From assembly GCA_016296235.1 (NCBI GenBank), contig JAEDJR010000123.1, forward strand, positions 1 to 5,737: a stretch of 5,737 nucleotides of DNA, read 5' to 3'. A program made the position numbers and the translations under genes. Positions 1-5,199 of the stretch are shown here, piece after piece. The DNA comes from Oscillospiraceae bacterium. GTDB taxonomy: Bacteria; Bacillota; Clostridia; Oscillospirales; Oscillospiraceae. How positions within the stretch are numbered: position 1 is the stretch's first letter; every line of letters starts with the position of its first letter. The notes beneath the pieces were generated by a model. It saw only the letters and a program-made list of their open reading frames with translations, was not told where the DNA came from and ran no database searches.

Positions 1-366
1 CGCGGCATCGAGCTGAGCCTGCTGCAGCGCTGCGCCGCCCACTGCGCCTCCGGCACCGACATCCAGGAGAGCTTCTCCGCCGGCAAGGCCGCCGTGGAAG
101 CCGCTCTGGCCGGTGAAACCGACAAGATGGTCGGCTTCGAGTGCGACCGCACCAACGGCTACGTCTGTAAGACCAAGCTCTTCGAGCTGAGCAAGGTCGC
201 CAACTTCGAGCAGAAGCTGCCCGTGGAGTGGATCAATGCCGAGCACAACGGCGTGACCCAGGACTTCGTCAACTACTGCCTGCCTCTGATCCAGGGCGAA
301 ACCCCCATGGTCAAGGAAAACGGCCTGCCCCGGTTCTGCCGCCTGAAGAAAGTCTTCGCCGAGTAA
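1..366 (+). CDS. 6-phosphofructokinase (PFK/PFP superfamily), C-terminal fragment
   Basis: This is the last 121 codons of a gene that starts before the window; the frame is open from base 1 to the TAA at 364-366. The enzyme phosphorylates fructose 6-phosphate to fructose 1,6-bisphosphate in cytoplasmic glycolysis, with ATP or pyrophosphate as donor. Recognition rests on the sequence beginning RGIELSLLQRCAAHCASGTD, then a GKAAVEAAL helix, a KMVGF strand, a VEWINAEHNGVTQDFVNY segment and the LPLIQGE...NGLPRF.RLKKV ending. This is the C-terminal signature of the long clostridial phosphofructokinases of about 400 residues. The residues that separate ATP-dependent from PPi-dependent enzymes lie upstream and are not visible, so the donor is left open and no symbol is given. 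An in-frame GTG at 94 is internal, not the start. The gene converges on the GNAT gene and is followed within 20 bases by a strong terminator. Confidence 0.9.
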   Translation, partial: RGIELSLLQRCAAHCASGTDIQESFSAGKAAVEAALAGETDKMVGFECDRTNGYVCKTKLFELSKVANFEQKLPVEWINAEHNGVTQDFVNYCLPLIQGETPMVKENGLPRFCRLKKVFAE

Positions 367-370
367 TTCC

Positions 371-423
371 AAAAAACACTGCGAGCCTGTCGAAATCTCT
401 TTCGACAGGCTCGTTGCTTTTTT
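371..423. terminator. Bidirectional intrinsic terminator
   Basis: A perfect 14-bp stem is formed by 382-395 (CGAGCCTGTCGAAA) and 400-413, closed by the 4-base loop TCTC. On the + strand it is followed by TTGC and a run of six T (418-423). On the - strand the A6 run at 371-376 becomes a T6 tract after a short spacer. It sits 15 bases after the phosphofructokinase stop and is the first strong hairpin with a T-tract beyond the end of the leftward operon (stop at 576), so it suits termination of both converging transcripts. The stem is certain; use in both directions is inferred. Confidence 0.88.
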
Positions 424-429
424 CAGACC

Positions 430-454
430 GTAGGGGCGGCCCGACCCTGGCCGC
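430..454. repeat. Interspersed GC-rich inverted-repeat motif, copy A
   Basis: The 15-base string GTAGGGGCGGCCCGA (430-444) recurs exactly at 530-544. In this copy GCGGCC (436-441) can pair with GGCCGC (449-454) across a 7-base loop. The similarity between copies continues past the 15-mer as a TGGCCGC block and a loosely matching tail, offset by one base. From memory, GTAGGGGCGGCC-type motifs are dispersed in many clostridial genomes, but that is not checked here. No coding function is supported. Confidence 0.7.
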
Positions 455-464
455 AGCGGTGAGA

Positions 465-499
465 AATGCAGAATGAAGAATGCAAAATGCAGAATTATG
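465..499. repeat. Short tandem 7-base repeat tract
   Basis: Five near-identical heptamers lie head to tail: AATGCAG (465), AATGAAG (472), AATGCAA (479), AATGCAG (486) and AATTATG (493). The tract is AT-rich against a very GC-rich background. It lies between the two GTAGGGGCGGCC motifs and appears to be part of one composite non-coding element. It is too short and degenerate for a CRISPR array, and a reading frame across it (473-1030, +) is the antisense shadow of the GNAT gene. Confidence 0.7.
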
Positions 500-501
500 G
501 T

Positions 502-516
502 GTCCGCTCCGCGGAC
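502..516. repeat. Small perfect hairpin inside the composite repeat
   Basis: GTCCGC (502-507) and GCGGAC (511-516) form a 6-bp perfect stem with the loop TCC. It lies directly after the heptamer tract and 14 bases before the second GTAGGGGCGGCC motif. There is no T-run on either side, so it is not a convincing terminator. Confidence 0.55.
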
Positions 517-529
517 GGATTGGAAACCT

Positions 530-555
530 GTAGGGGCGGCCCGATGTGGCCGCCC
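530..555. repeat. Interspersed GC-rich inverted-repeat motif, copy B
   Basis: This is the second copy of GTAGGGGCGGCCCGA (530-544). It carries a stronger hairpin than copy A: GGGCGGCC (534-541) pairs perfectly with GGCCGCCC (548-555) around the loop CGATGT. It ends 20 bases from the stop codon of the GNAT gene, so it would lie in the 3' untranslated end of the leftward operon transcript. A REP-like role in mRNA 3'-end protection, or a remnant of a small non-autonomous mobile element, are both possible; neither is shown. Confidence 0.7.
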
Positions 556-575
556 GTGGAGGCAGTCCAATGGGC

Positions 576-1106
576 TTACAGCCTGCATTCCATTTGGCAG
601 TCGCAGGGCTCTGCCTCCACGTGTTTCCGGCTGTAGGTCTCTGCTTCGACGCATCCCATGGCACGGTAAAAGGCCTGGCTTTCCACAGAGGAATGGGCTG
701 ACAGATAGAGCTTTTTTGCGCCCTGCTCCCGGGCCCATTGGGCCGCTGCCCGGAACAGTTCCCTGCCAATGCCCCTGCCCCGCAGCTCCTGCGACACATG
801 GAGATTGGTCAGATCCAGGTATTCCCTCTCCGGGTCAAGCCATACCGCGTCCACCGACACAAAGCCCTTCAGCTCCCCCCGGACAAACGCGGCATACACA
901 AAGCCGCCGGATGCCAGAATCCCGCTCAGATGCTCCAGCAGCTGCCGGTAGTCCTCTTCCGACCAATCATCCACAAAGGGCACATCCCGAATCAGCCATT
1001 CTCCGCTCTCTCTGCGCCAGCACCTTGTGACGATCTGGCGGCGGATAAAATGCTCGAACAATTGCCTGTTCAGATCCTCTGCCTGTAAATTCCGATACTG
1101 CACCAT
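576..1106 (-). CDS. GNAT family N-acetyltransferase
   Basis: A 176-residue protein of normal length for a single-domain GNAT enzyme, which transfers an acetyl group from acetyl-CoA to an amine. The acetyl-CoA loop (motif A) is visible at residues 102-117, with the R-x-x-G-x-G core at R109-G112-G114 in RGRGIG. It is preceded by the beta4 strand (about 97-104) and followed by the alpha3 helix. Motif B is the stretch around residues 133-151 (LYLSAHSS...AFYRAMGC), with Y147 at the usual position of the tyrosine general acid. The acceptor substrate cannot be read from the sequence. The start is ATG 1104-1106, with GGGG at 1114-1117 seven bases upstream. The gene begins 12 bases after the lipid kinase stop, so it is probably the last gene of the four-gene leftward operon. 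Its link to the other genes' function is unclear. Confidence 0.9.
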   Translation of the reverse strand: MVQYRNLQAEDLNRQLFEHFIRRQIVTRCWRRESGEWLIRDVPFVDDWSEEDYRQLLEHLSGILASGGFVYAAFVRGELKGFVSVDAVWLDPEREYLDLTNLHVSQELRGRGIGRELFRAAAQWAREQGAKKLYLSAHSSVESQAFYRAMGCVEAETYSRKHVEAEPCDCQMECRL

Positions 1107-1118
1107 GCTGACACCCCG

Positions 1119-2018
1119 TCACGCCGGAACGATGATTTCCACAGCCTTATGGCAGTTTTGCAGCTCTACCGACGCCAAGGCGCCGCCGAATTCGCCGTCC
1201 AGGGTCCATTTTACCGGCGCCGGGAAGGTGAACCGGATGTGATCGGTCTGGAAGGTGTAGAAGAAGCCGGGATCAAACTCCCGCTTCACCAGCAGGGTAC
1301 CCAGGGCGTTGAGATCCTGGAGGGTGGTGATATTCTTGGCTACGATGACCTCGGAGAGGCCGTCGTCCAGGCTCACATCCTTCATGGCGGCGGAAGAGGC
1401 CCGGAAGCCGCCCACGCTGGTGGTGGAGCACACCAGACCCAGCAGCACCTCGTCCTCGATGAGCTGGCCGTTTACCTCCATGCGCATGGGGATGGGCCGG
1501 ATTTCACCCAGAGACTGGGCGCCCTTGAGCAGGTAGGCCAGGCGGCCCAGGACCCGTTTTTCCTGCTGGGGCGTCTCATAGGCCACGTCGGTGAAGGCCC
1601 CGAAGCCCGCCACATAGGTGAACCACCGGTCGCCGCCGAAGCGTCCGATATCGATGGTCTGAGGCCTGCCGGAGATAATGTCCCGGGCTGCCTCCACCGG
1701 ATCCCGGGACAGTCCCAGGGTCGCGGCCACATCGTTGCAGGTACCGCCGGGGATATAGCCCAGAACCGGACGGTTTTCCAGCCGCATCAGACCCGATACC
1801 GCCTCGTTGAGGGTACCGTCGCCGCCGGCGCAGACCACCAGGTCATAGCTGCCGCCCTCCCGGGCGATCAGCTCCGTCAGATCCCGGGGACTCTGGGTGG
1901 GGTGAACCGTCACGTCATAGCCCCCGGCGGTGAACACATCGACAATGTCCATCAGATGGAGCCGCAGCTCCATCTGTCCCGCCCGGGGATTGACAAAAAA
2001 CAGCAGTTTTTTCTTCAT
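1119..2018 (-). CDS. Diacylglycerol/lipid kinase, YegS/BmrU family (DAGK catalytic domain)
   Basis: A 299-residue soluble or membrane-peripheral kinase that phosphorylates diacylglycerol or a related lipid with ATP. In Gram-positive DgkB this recycles diacylglycerol released during lipoteichoic acid synthesis into phosphatidic acid. Visible signatures are the N-terminal VNPRAG (9-14), the nucleotide-binding GGDGTLNE (65-72), PGGTCNDVA (90-98), the DDGLSEVIV strand (218-226), and LDGE (273-276), where E276 is in the place of the catalytic glutamate of this family. Length is typical (about 290-310). ATG 2016-2018 is chosen because MKKKLLFFVNPRAG is the normal family beginning; the same frame stays open upstream but only as a shadow of the preceding gene. 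The start is 11 bases after that gene's stop. The only AGGAG nearby (2036-2040) lies inside the upstream gene, 17 bases from the ATG, so translational coupling is likely. The exact lipid substrate is unknown. Confidence 0.92.
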   Translation of the reverse strand: MKKKLLFFVNPRAGQMELRLHLMDIVDVFTAGGYDVTVHPTQSPRDLTELIAREGGSYDLVVCAGGDGTLNEAVSGLMRLENRPVLGYIPGGTCNDVAATLGLSRDPVEAARDIISGRPQTIDIGRFGGDRWFTYVAGFGAFTDVAYETPQQEKRVLGRLAYLLKGAQSLGEIRPIPMRMEVNGQLIEDEVLLGLVCSTTSVGGFRASSAAMKDVSLDDGLSEVIVAKNITTLQDLNALGTLLVKREFDPGFFYTFQTDHIRFTFPAPVKWTLDGEFGGALASVELQNCHKAVEIIVPA

Positions 2019-2029
2019 GGCCGTACAGG

Positions 2030-3508
2030 TTACTGCTCCTCGGTCACAACCGGTGCGGTGGGCACCATGGCATCCAGAAGGATGGCCTTGCTCAGATCCG
2101 CGCTGCCGCCGTAGCTCTCCGCCAGCGCCTGGCGGTTCTTTGCGGCAACATCGTTTTTGCAGAGATCCTCTGCGGCCCTTCTCCAGTAAATATAGTCGCC
2201 CTCCCCGGAGAAGAACATAATGTGGTAGCCATAGGAGGTCTTGACAATGCCGTGGTCGCCGGCCTGACGGCCGTCGGCGAAGCACCAGTCATTGAATTCC
2301 GTCACCATCTGGCCGGGGTAGACGCCCTCGTACAGGCCGCCGTTGGCACTGCTGCCGCCGTCGGTGGAATACTCGCCGGCCAGCTCCGCAAAGGTGTCCT
2401 CCGTGGCTTCGCCGTCCTGCCACAGCTGGTAGATCCGCTGGGCCTCGGCCTCGGCAGCCGCCCAGGCTTCGTCGGTGATGGTGGCGGAGCCGTCCTCCGC
2501 CGTGGTCTGCTCCGGCTGGATCAGAATGTGGCGGATATTGATCACGTTCTTGTCCACCTTGCTGATGCCGTAGTTGTTCTGGATGGTGGTGGCATTGACG
2601 TCGTAGTAGTCCTCCACTTCCTTGTCCGTCACCACCACAGCCTCGGCCAGCTCGTTGGCATAGAAATTGGCCAGCAGGCTGTCCTCCATATAGGCGCGGT
2701 AGCTCTCCGCCGTGGCAGCGGGGCCTGCATAGTCCAGCAGGAACTGATCGAGATCTTCATAGCCGTACTGCGCCGCCATGGCCTCCAGGTCCGTGATCTC
2801 ATCGATATAGGCCTGATCCTCCTCCGAGGGCGTAAAGCCCTGCTTCTCGGCTTCCTGGGACAGAGCAGCCACCTGCCGGAACATTTCCACAGCTGCATCC
2901 ATGAAGCTCTGCTGCCAGGTGACGGACTGATCCATCATGCCCATCTGCTCGTCCAGGCCCTTGCTGGTGTCCAGCATAAAGCTCAGATAGCTGCCGTACA
3001 TGTTGTAGAAGGTATAAACCTGGTCGTTATAATAGTACTGCAGTTCCCGGTTGGTCAGCTTGCGGTCCCCGCAGACGGCCACGGTCTCATCCAGCCAGGC
3101 CTCCAGCTCCGCAGGCTCCACCGTCACGGTCTGGCCGTCCTTGTCCAGGAAGGTATAGCTGGACGCGCCGTCCCCGGCGGCCTCATAGTGGATGGAGAAG
3201 GAGGGGTAGCCGTAGGCGTTGAGATGATGGAAGCCGTCGGCCGGCTCGCCCGTTTCCTCCGCAGCCGGCGCCGGCTGCACGGATTCTTCCGCCTTGGGCT
3301 TTCTCAGGCCCAGGAACAGGCCGACGCCGATCGCCACAACCACCGCCGCGGCGGCAATTCCGACGATCAGCCCCCGCTTGTTCTGCTTTTTCTGCTCGGG
3401 CTGTGCTTCCGGCGCCGGCTCGGTTTTTTCGGCCATGGGCTGACCGCAAACCGCGCAAAAGGCCGCGTCATCCTCCTGCACGGCATGGCAATGCTCACAG
3501 ATCTTCAT
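2030..3508 (-). CDS. Zinc ribbon-membrane anchor-parvulin foldase (PrsA/SurA-like peptidylprolyl isomerase)
   Basis: A 492-residue membrane-anchored foldase expected to help proteins fold outside the membrane by prolyl cis-trans isomerisation and chaperone binding. Domains in order: zinc ribbon with C4-x2-C7 and C18-x2-C21; charged Pro/Gln linker; one transmembrane segment (about 47-68) with K44-R45 on its inner side, predicting N-in topology; acidic linker (73-92); SurA/PrsA-type helical chaperone region (about 145-320); parvulin (PPIC) domain (about 322-435) with INIRHILI at 323-330, YSTDGG at 380-385, GGL at 390-392 and SYGYHIMFF at 425-433; C-terminal helix (445-479). Two conserved histidines (H327, H429) are present, so the isomerase looks intact. 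The start is set at ATG 3506-3508 because MKICEHC is a usual zinc-ribbon beginning; a GTG at 3515-3517 would add three residues. The nearest Shine-Dalgarno-like string, GGAAAG (3521-3526), is 12 bases from the ATG. The gene follows its PPIase-less paralogue by 24 bases. Confidence 0.9.
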   Translation of the reverse strand: MKICEHCHAVQEDDAAFCAVCGQPMAEKTEPAPEAQPEQKKQNKRGLIVGIAAAAVVVAIGVGLFLGLRKPKAEESVQPAPAAEETGEPADGFHHLNAYGYPSFSIHYEAAGDGASSYTFLDKDGQTVTVEPAELEAWLDETVAVCGDRKLTNRELQYYYNDQVYTFYNMYGSYLSFMLDTSKGLDEQMGMMDQSVTWQQSFMDAAVEMFRQVAALSQEAEKQGFTPSEEDQAYIDEITDLEAMAAQYGYEDLDQFLLDYAGPAATAESYRAYMEDSLLANFYANELAEAVVVTDKEVEDYYDVNATTIQNNYGISKVDKNVINIRHILIQPEQTTAEDGSATITDEAWAAAEAEAQRIYQLWQDGEATEDTFAELAGEYSTDGGSSANGGLYEGVYPGQMVTEFNDWCFADGRQAGDHGIVKTSYGYHIMFFSGEGDYIYWRRAAEDLCKNDVAAKNRQALAESYGGSADLSKAILLDAMVPTAPVVTEEQ

Positions 3509-3532
3509 ATGGTACACTCGCTTTCCGTTGAT

Positions 3533-4297
3533 TTATTCATACAGCCCTTCCGGCGGCACCAGTACCGCGGCGCTGTAATTCACCTGAAATGGATATTGAC
3601 TGCAGATTTCCCGGAACCGGTTCTGGTAGGTCTCATTCCGCAGATCCTCCCGGACCTGCTCCAGCCACTGGCTTTCGTCCTCCGGATCGAAGCCGTCGTC
3701 CTCCTCATATTCTCCCCGGTGCTGCCGGAAATAATCCCGGACCTCCTGGTCCGTGGGCTGAATCTCCGCCAGCAGGTGGTCGGCGTAGGCCGCCGCCAGA
3801 TGGGCGTCGTGGAGGTAGGCCTCAAAGCTCTCCCGGCTGGCCTGACTGCCATAGCTGGCCCGGAGATAGTCGTCCAGAGAGGCGTAGCCGCCCTCCCGGG
3901 CCGCAGCAGCGAAATTCACCAGCACCTGGTTGTAGGTTCCGGCATAGTCCTCCGGCATGGAGAAGCCCTCCGCCCTGGCCTGAAATACCATGGACATGGT
4001 CTGGCGGACGGTATCCAGGGTTTCCTCCAGCAGATAGTCCTGCCAGGTCTTGTCCTCCGACCAGGCCTGCTGGTTCAGGGGCCTGGAAAAATCCACCGTG
4101 TCCTTCAGATATTCGCCGTAGGCCTCGGAAAAGTAGAAAAACTCACTCCAATAGTAGTAGGCAAGGCCCGTGTTGTCCAGGCTGTAGTCGCCGCAGGTCA
4201 GCACCGGTCCGCTGCCGCCAGACGCCAGGACAATCCCCGCCGCCACCAGCACCAGCAGGCAGACCACCACCGCCGGTGCGATCCATTTTCGCTTCAA
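3533..4297 (-). CDS. SurA-like foldase paralogue lacking the PPIase domain
   Basis: A 254-residue exported or membrane-anchored protein. Residues 1-4 are basic (MKRK) and 6-25 are strongly hydrophobic; V23-L24-A25 before SGG could be a signal peptidase I site, otherwise the segment is an anchor. No lipobox cysteine is seen. The mature part aligns by eye with the chaperone region of the neighbouring parvulin protein: CGD at 35-37 with 146-148, YYY at 47-49 with 158-160, YG at 60-61 with 171-172, TWQ at 84-86 with 197-199, SLDDYL at 140-145 with DLDQFL, and TDQEV at 182-186 with TDKEV. Where the neighbour carries its parvulin domain, this protein has only an acidic linker (about 196-209); a helix beginning EDL (217-219) then matches the neighbour's C-terminal helix. 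It is probably a chaperone without isomerase activity. The start is TTG 4295-4297, supported by GGAGGAGG at 4305-4312 seven bases upstream; there is no in-frame ATG before the upstream stop. Confidence 0.85.
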   Translation of the reverse strand: MKRKWIAPAVVVCLLVLVAAGIVLASGGSGPVLTCGDYSLDNTGLAYYYWSEFFYFSEAYGEYLKDTVDFSRPLNQQAWSEDKTWQDYLLEETLDTVRQTMSMVFQARAEGFSMPEDYAGTYNQVLVNFAAAAREGGYASLDDYLRASYGSQASRESFEAYLHDAHLAAAYADHLLAEIQPTDQEVRDYFRQHRGEYEEDDGFDPEDESQWLEQVREDLRNETYQNRFREICSQYPFQVNYSAAVLVPPEGLYE

Positions 4298-4304
4298 AGG
4301 CCTG

Positions 4305-4312
4305 CCTCCTCC
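4305..4312 (-). promoter_or_regulatory. Strong Shine-Dalgarno deciding a TTG start
   Basis: On the - strand this reads GGAGGAGG, followed by the 7-base spacer CAGGCCT and then TTG (4295-4297). Perfect complementarity to the 16S anti-Shine-Dalgarno, correct spacing, and a basic-plus-hydrophobic export signal beginning exactly at this codon make the TTG the start of the first gene of the leftward operon. Confidence 0.85.
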
Positions 4313-4329
4313 GGGAATCAGTTCTCTCT

Positions 4330-4358
4330 ACTGTATCACACACCGCTGTTTTTTGCAA
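4330..4358 (-). promoter_or_regulatory. Predicted sigma-70-type promoter of the leftward operon
   Basis: On the - strand TTGCAA (4353-4358, 4 of 6 consensus matches) and TACAGT (4330-4335, 4 of 6) are separated by exactly 17 bases. The -10 is preceded by TGA, giving an extended TGn element. Transcription would start near 4323, about 26 bases before the TTG start codon, leaving room only for a ribosome site. No operator is apparent. Confidence 0.55.
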
Positions 4359-4419
4359 TTGCCGGGATGGAAACATTTTATGAACACTGAAAATCCCACC
4401 TGACCCAACGGCCATCCGG

Positions 4420-4460
4420 GCAAAAAGCAAAGCAAAACCAAAAAATTCCCGCATTTTTGC
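4420..4460. other. A-tract-rich stretch with inverted repeat in the divergent intergenic region
   Basis: Between the divergent promoters lies a run of A-tracts on the + strand (A5 at 4422, A3 at 4429, A4 at 4434, A6 at 4440), an obvious AT-rich island. GCAAAAA (4420-4426) and TTTTTGC (4454-4460) form a 7-base inverted repeat with a 27-base centre. It could be a bent or easily melted region, or a regulator site serving either side. No known operator or riboswitch is recognised in the 254-base gap. Confidence 0.35.
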
Positions 4461-4471
4461 CGCCGCCGCTC

Positions 4472-4500
4472 TTGCTTTCCCGGCGGATTTGTATTATTCT
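4472..4500 (+). promoter_or_regulatory. Possible promoter of metV-metF
   Basis: TTGCTT (4472-4477) and TATTCT (4495-4500) are spaced by 17 bases. An overlapping TATTAT (4492-4497) is a better -10 but lies only 14 bases from that -35. Transcription would start near 4507, about 45 bases before the metV ATG, too short a leader for a known SAM or folate riboswitch. The -35 is weak, so the exact position is uncertain. Confidence 0.35.
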
Positions 4501-4518
4501 TTAAGAGAGGTATATGAT

Positions 4519-4543
4519 CGGCCTCCGGGCCGTCGAAAAGGAG
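4519..4543 (+). promoter_or_regulatory. metV leader: small hairpin and Shine-Dalgarno
   Basis: CGGCC (4519-4523) and GGCCG (4528-4532) form a 5-bp GC stem with a TCCG loop. Six bases further is AGGAG (4539-4543), spaced 8 bases from the ATG at 4552. The ribosome site decides the metV start against an upstream in-frame TTG at 4489 that has no ribosome site. The hairpin does not cover the ribosome site, so any regulatory effect is speculative. Confidence 0.6.
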
Positions 4544-4551
4544 ATCACGCT

Positions 4552-5199
4552 ATGATTATTACGCAAAAGAAACCGATCGAAGAGCTGATGGCCATGATCG
4601 GCGACGCCAAGCGCATCGGCATCGTCGGCTGCAGCAGCTGCGCCACGGCCTGCGCCACCGGCGGCGACAAGGAAATCAAGGCGCTCAAGGAATACCTGGA
4701 AGCCCATGGCAAGACCGTGGTGGTCACGGGCGTGGCAGAATACTGCTGCATGAACCTGGGCGTCCGCGGCACCCTGAAGCCCTTCCAGAACCAGAACCTG
4801 GACTGCGTCGTGGGCATGTCCTGCGGCGACGGCGTGCAGGTCATCGCCAACAACATCAACGTCCCGGTCTATCCCTCCAACAACACCATGTTCCTGGGCG
4901 AAGCCAAGAAGCTGGGTCTGTTTGAGGAGGCCTGCCACCTGTGCGGCAACTGCGTCCTGGGCACCACCGGCGGCATCTGCCCCATTTCCCGCTGCGCCAA
5001 GAGCCTGGTCAACGGCCCCTGCGGCGGCGCCAAGAACGGCAAGTGCGAGGTCAATCCGGAGAACGACTGCGCCTGGATCCTGATCTACAACCGTCTGAAG
5101 AACATCAACCAGCTGGACAAGCTGTCTCAGACCCGGGAGGACAAGGGCTACCAGGATGTGGCCTATCCCAGAACTGTCAACATTAGGGGGAAAAAGTAA
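4552..5199 (+). CDS. metV: MetV, cysteine-rich subunit of MetFV-type methylenetetrahydrofolate reductase
   Basis: A 215-residue cytoplasmic protein, partner of MetF in the two-subunit reductase that turns 5,10-methylene-THF into 5-methyl-THF. The C-terminal domain has the MTHFR_C signature: C128-x2-C131-x2-C134, GICPISRCAKSLVNGPCGG (141-159) with C143, C148 and C157, then C165 and C173 before AWILIYNRLK. These eight cysteines are enough to ligate two metal centres, iron-sulfur or zinc, though the cofactor cannot be told from sequence. The N-terminal half has IGIVGCSSCATAC (22-34, C27-x2-C30-x3-C34), C65-C66, C85 and C91, in an alternating strand-helix pattern. In total 15 of 215 residues are cysteine. 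The start follows from AGGAG 8 bases upstream. The stop overlaps the metF start (TAATG), so the two chains are probably made in equal amounts. No rnfC2-like gene lies upstream within the window. Confidence 0.93.
   Translation: MIITQKKPIEELMAMIGDAKRIGIVGCSSCATACATGGDKEIKALKEYLEAHGKTVVVTGVAEYCCMNLGVRGTLKPFQNQNLDCVVGMSCGDGVQVIANNINVPVYPSNNTMFLGEAKKLGLFEEACHLCGNCVLGTTGGICPISRCAKSLVNGPCGGAKNGKCEVNPENDCAWILIYNRLKNINQLDKLSQTREDKGYQDVAYPRTVNIRGKK

Noticed and set aside
465..499. Possible CRISPR array or coding repeat in the heptamer tract
   Set aside because: The units are 7 bases with no spacers, and no cas genes are present.
1149..2114. A 321-codon + strand frame opposite the lipid kinase gene
   Set aside because: The opposite strand carries the complete DAGK signature set; this frame reads as an antisense shadow and has no motif of its own.
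2019..2285. N-terminal extension of the lipid kinase to a start at 2285
   Set aside because: The extra 89 residues are an out-of-frame reading of the foldase gene, and the family normally begins at the MKKKLLFFVNPRAG segment (start 2018).
2222..4390. A 722-codon open frame on the + strand opposite both foldase genes
   Set aside because: It lies antisense to two genes with clear domains, export signals and mutual homology. Its translation is low-complexity (rich in V, L, G, H, R, Q), as expected opposite GC-rich codons, and it has no recognisable domain.
4460..4486. CCGCCG/CGGCGG pair as a terminator or riboswitch stem upstream of metV
   Set aside because: Only 6 bp with a 15-base loop, no T-run after it, and it overlaps the likely -35. 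GC-rich background makes such a match unsurprising.
4489..4551. N-terminal extension of MetV from a TTG at 4489
   Set aside because: It would run through the predicted -10 region and the leader hairpin, and has no ribosome site, whereas ATG 4552 has AGGAG at 8 bases.
4381..4551. SAM, THF or T-box riboswitch in front of metV
   Set aside because: No conserved core of these classes is recognised, and the predicted leader is only about 45 bases.
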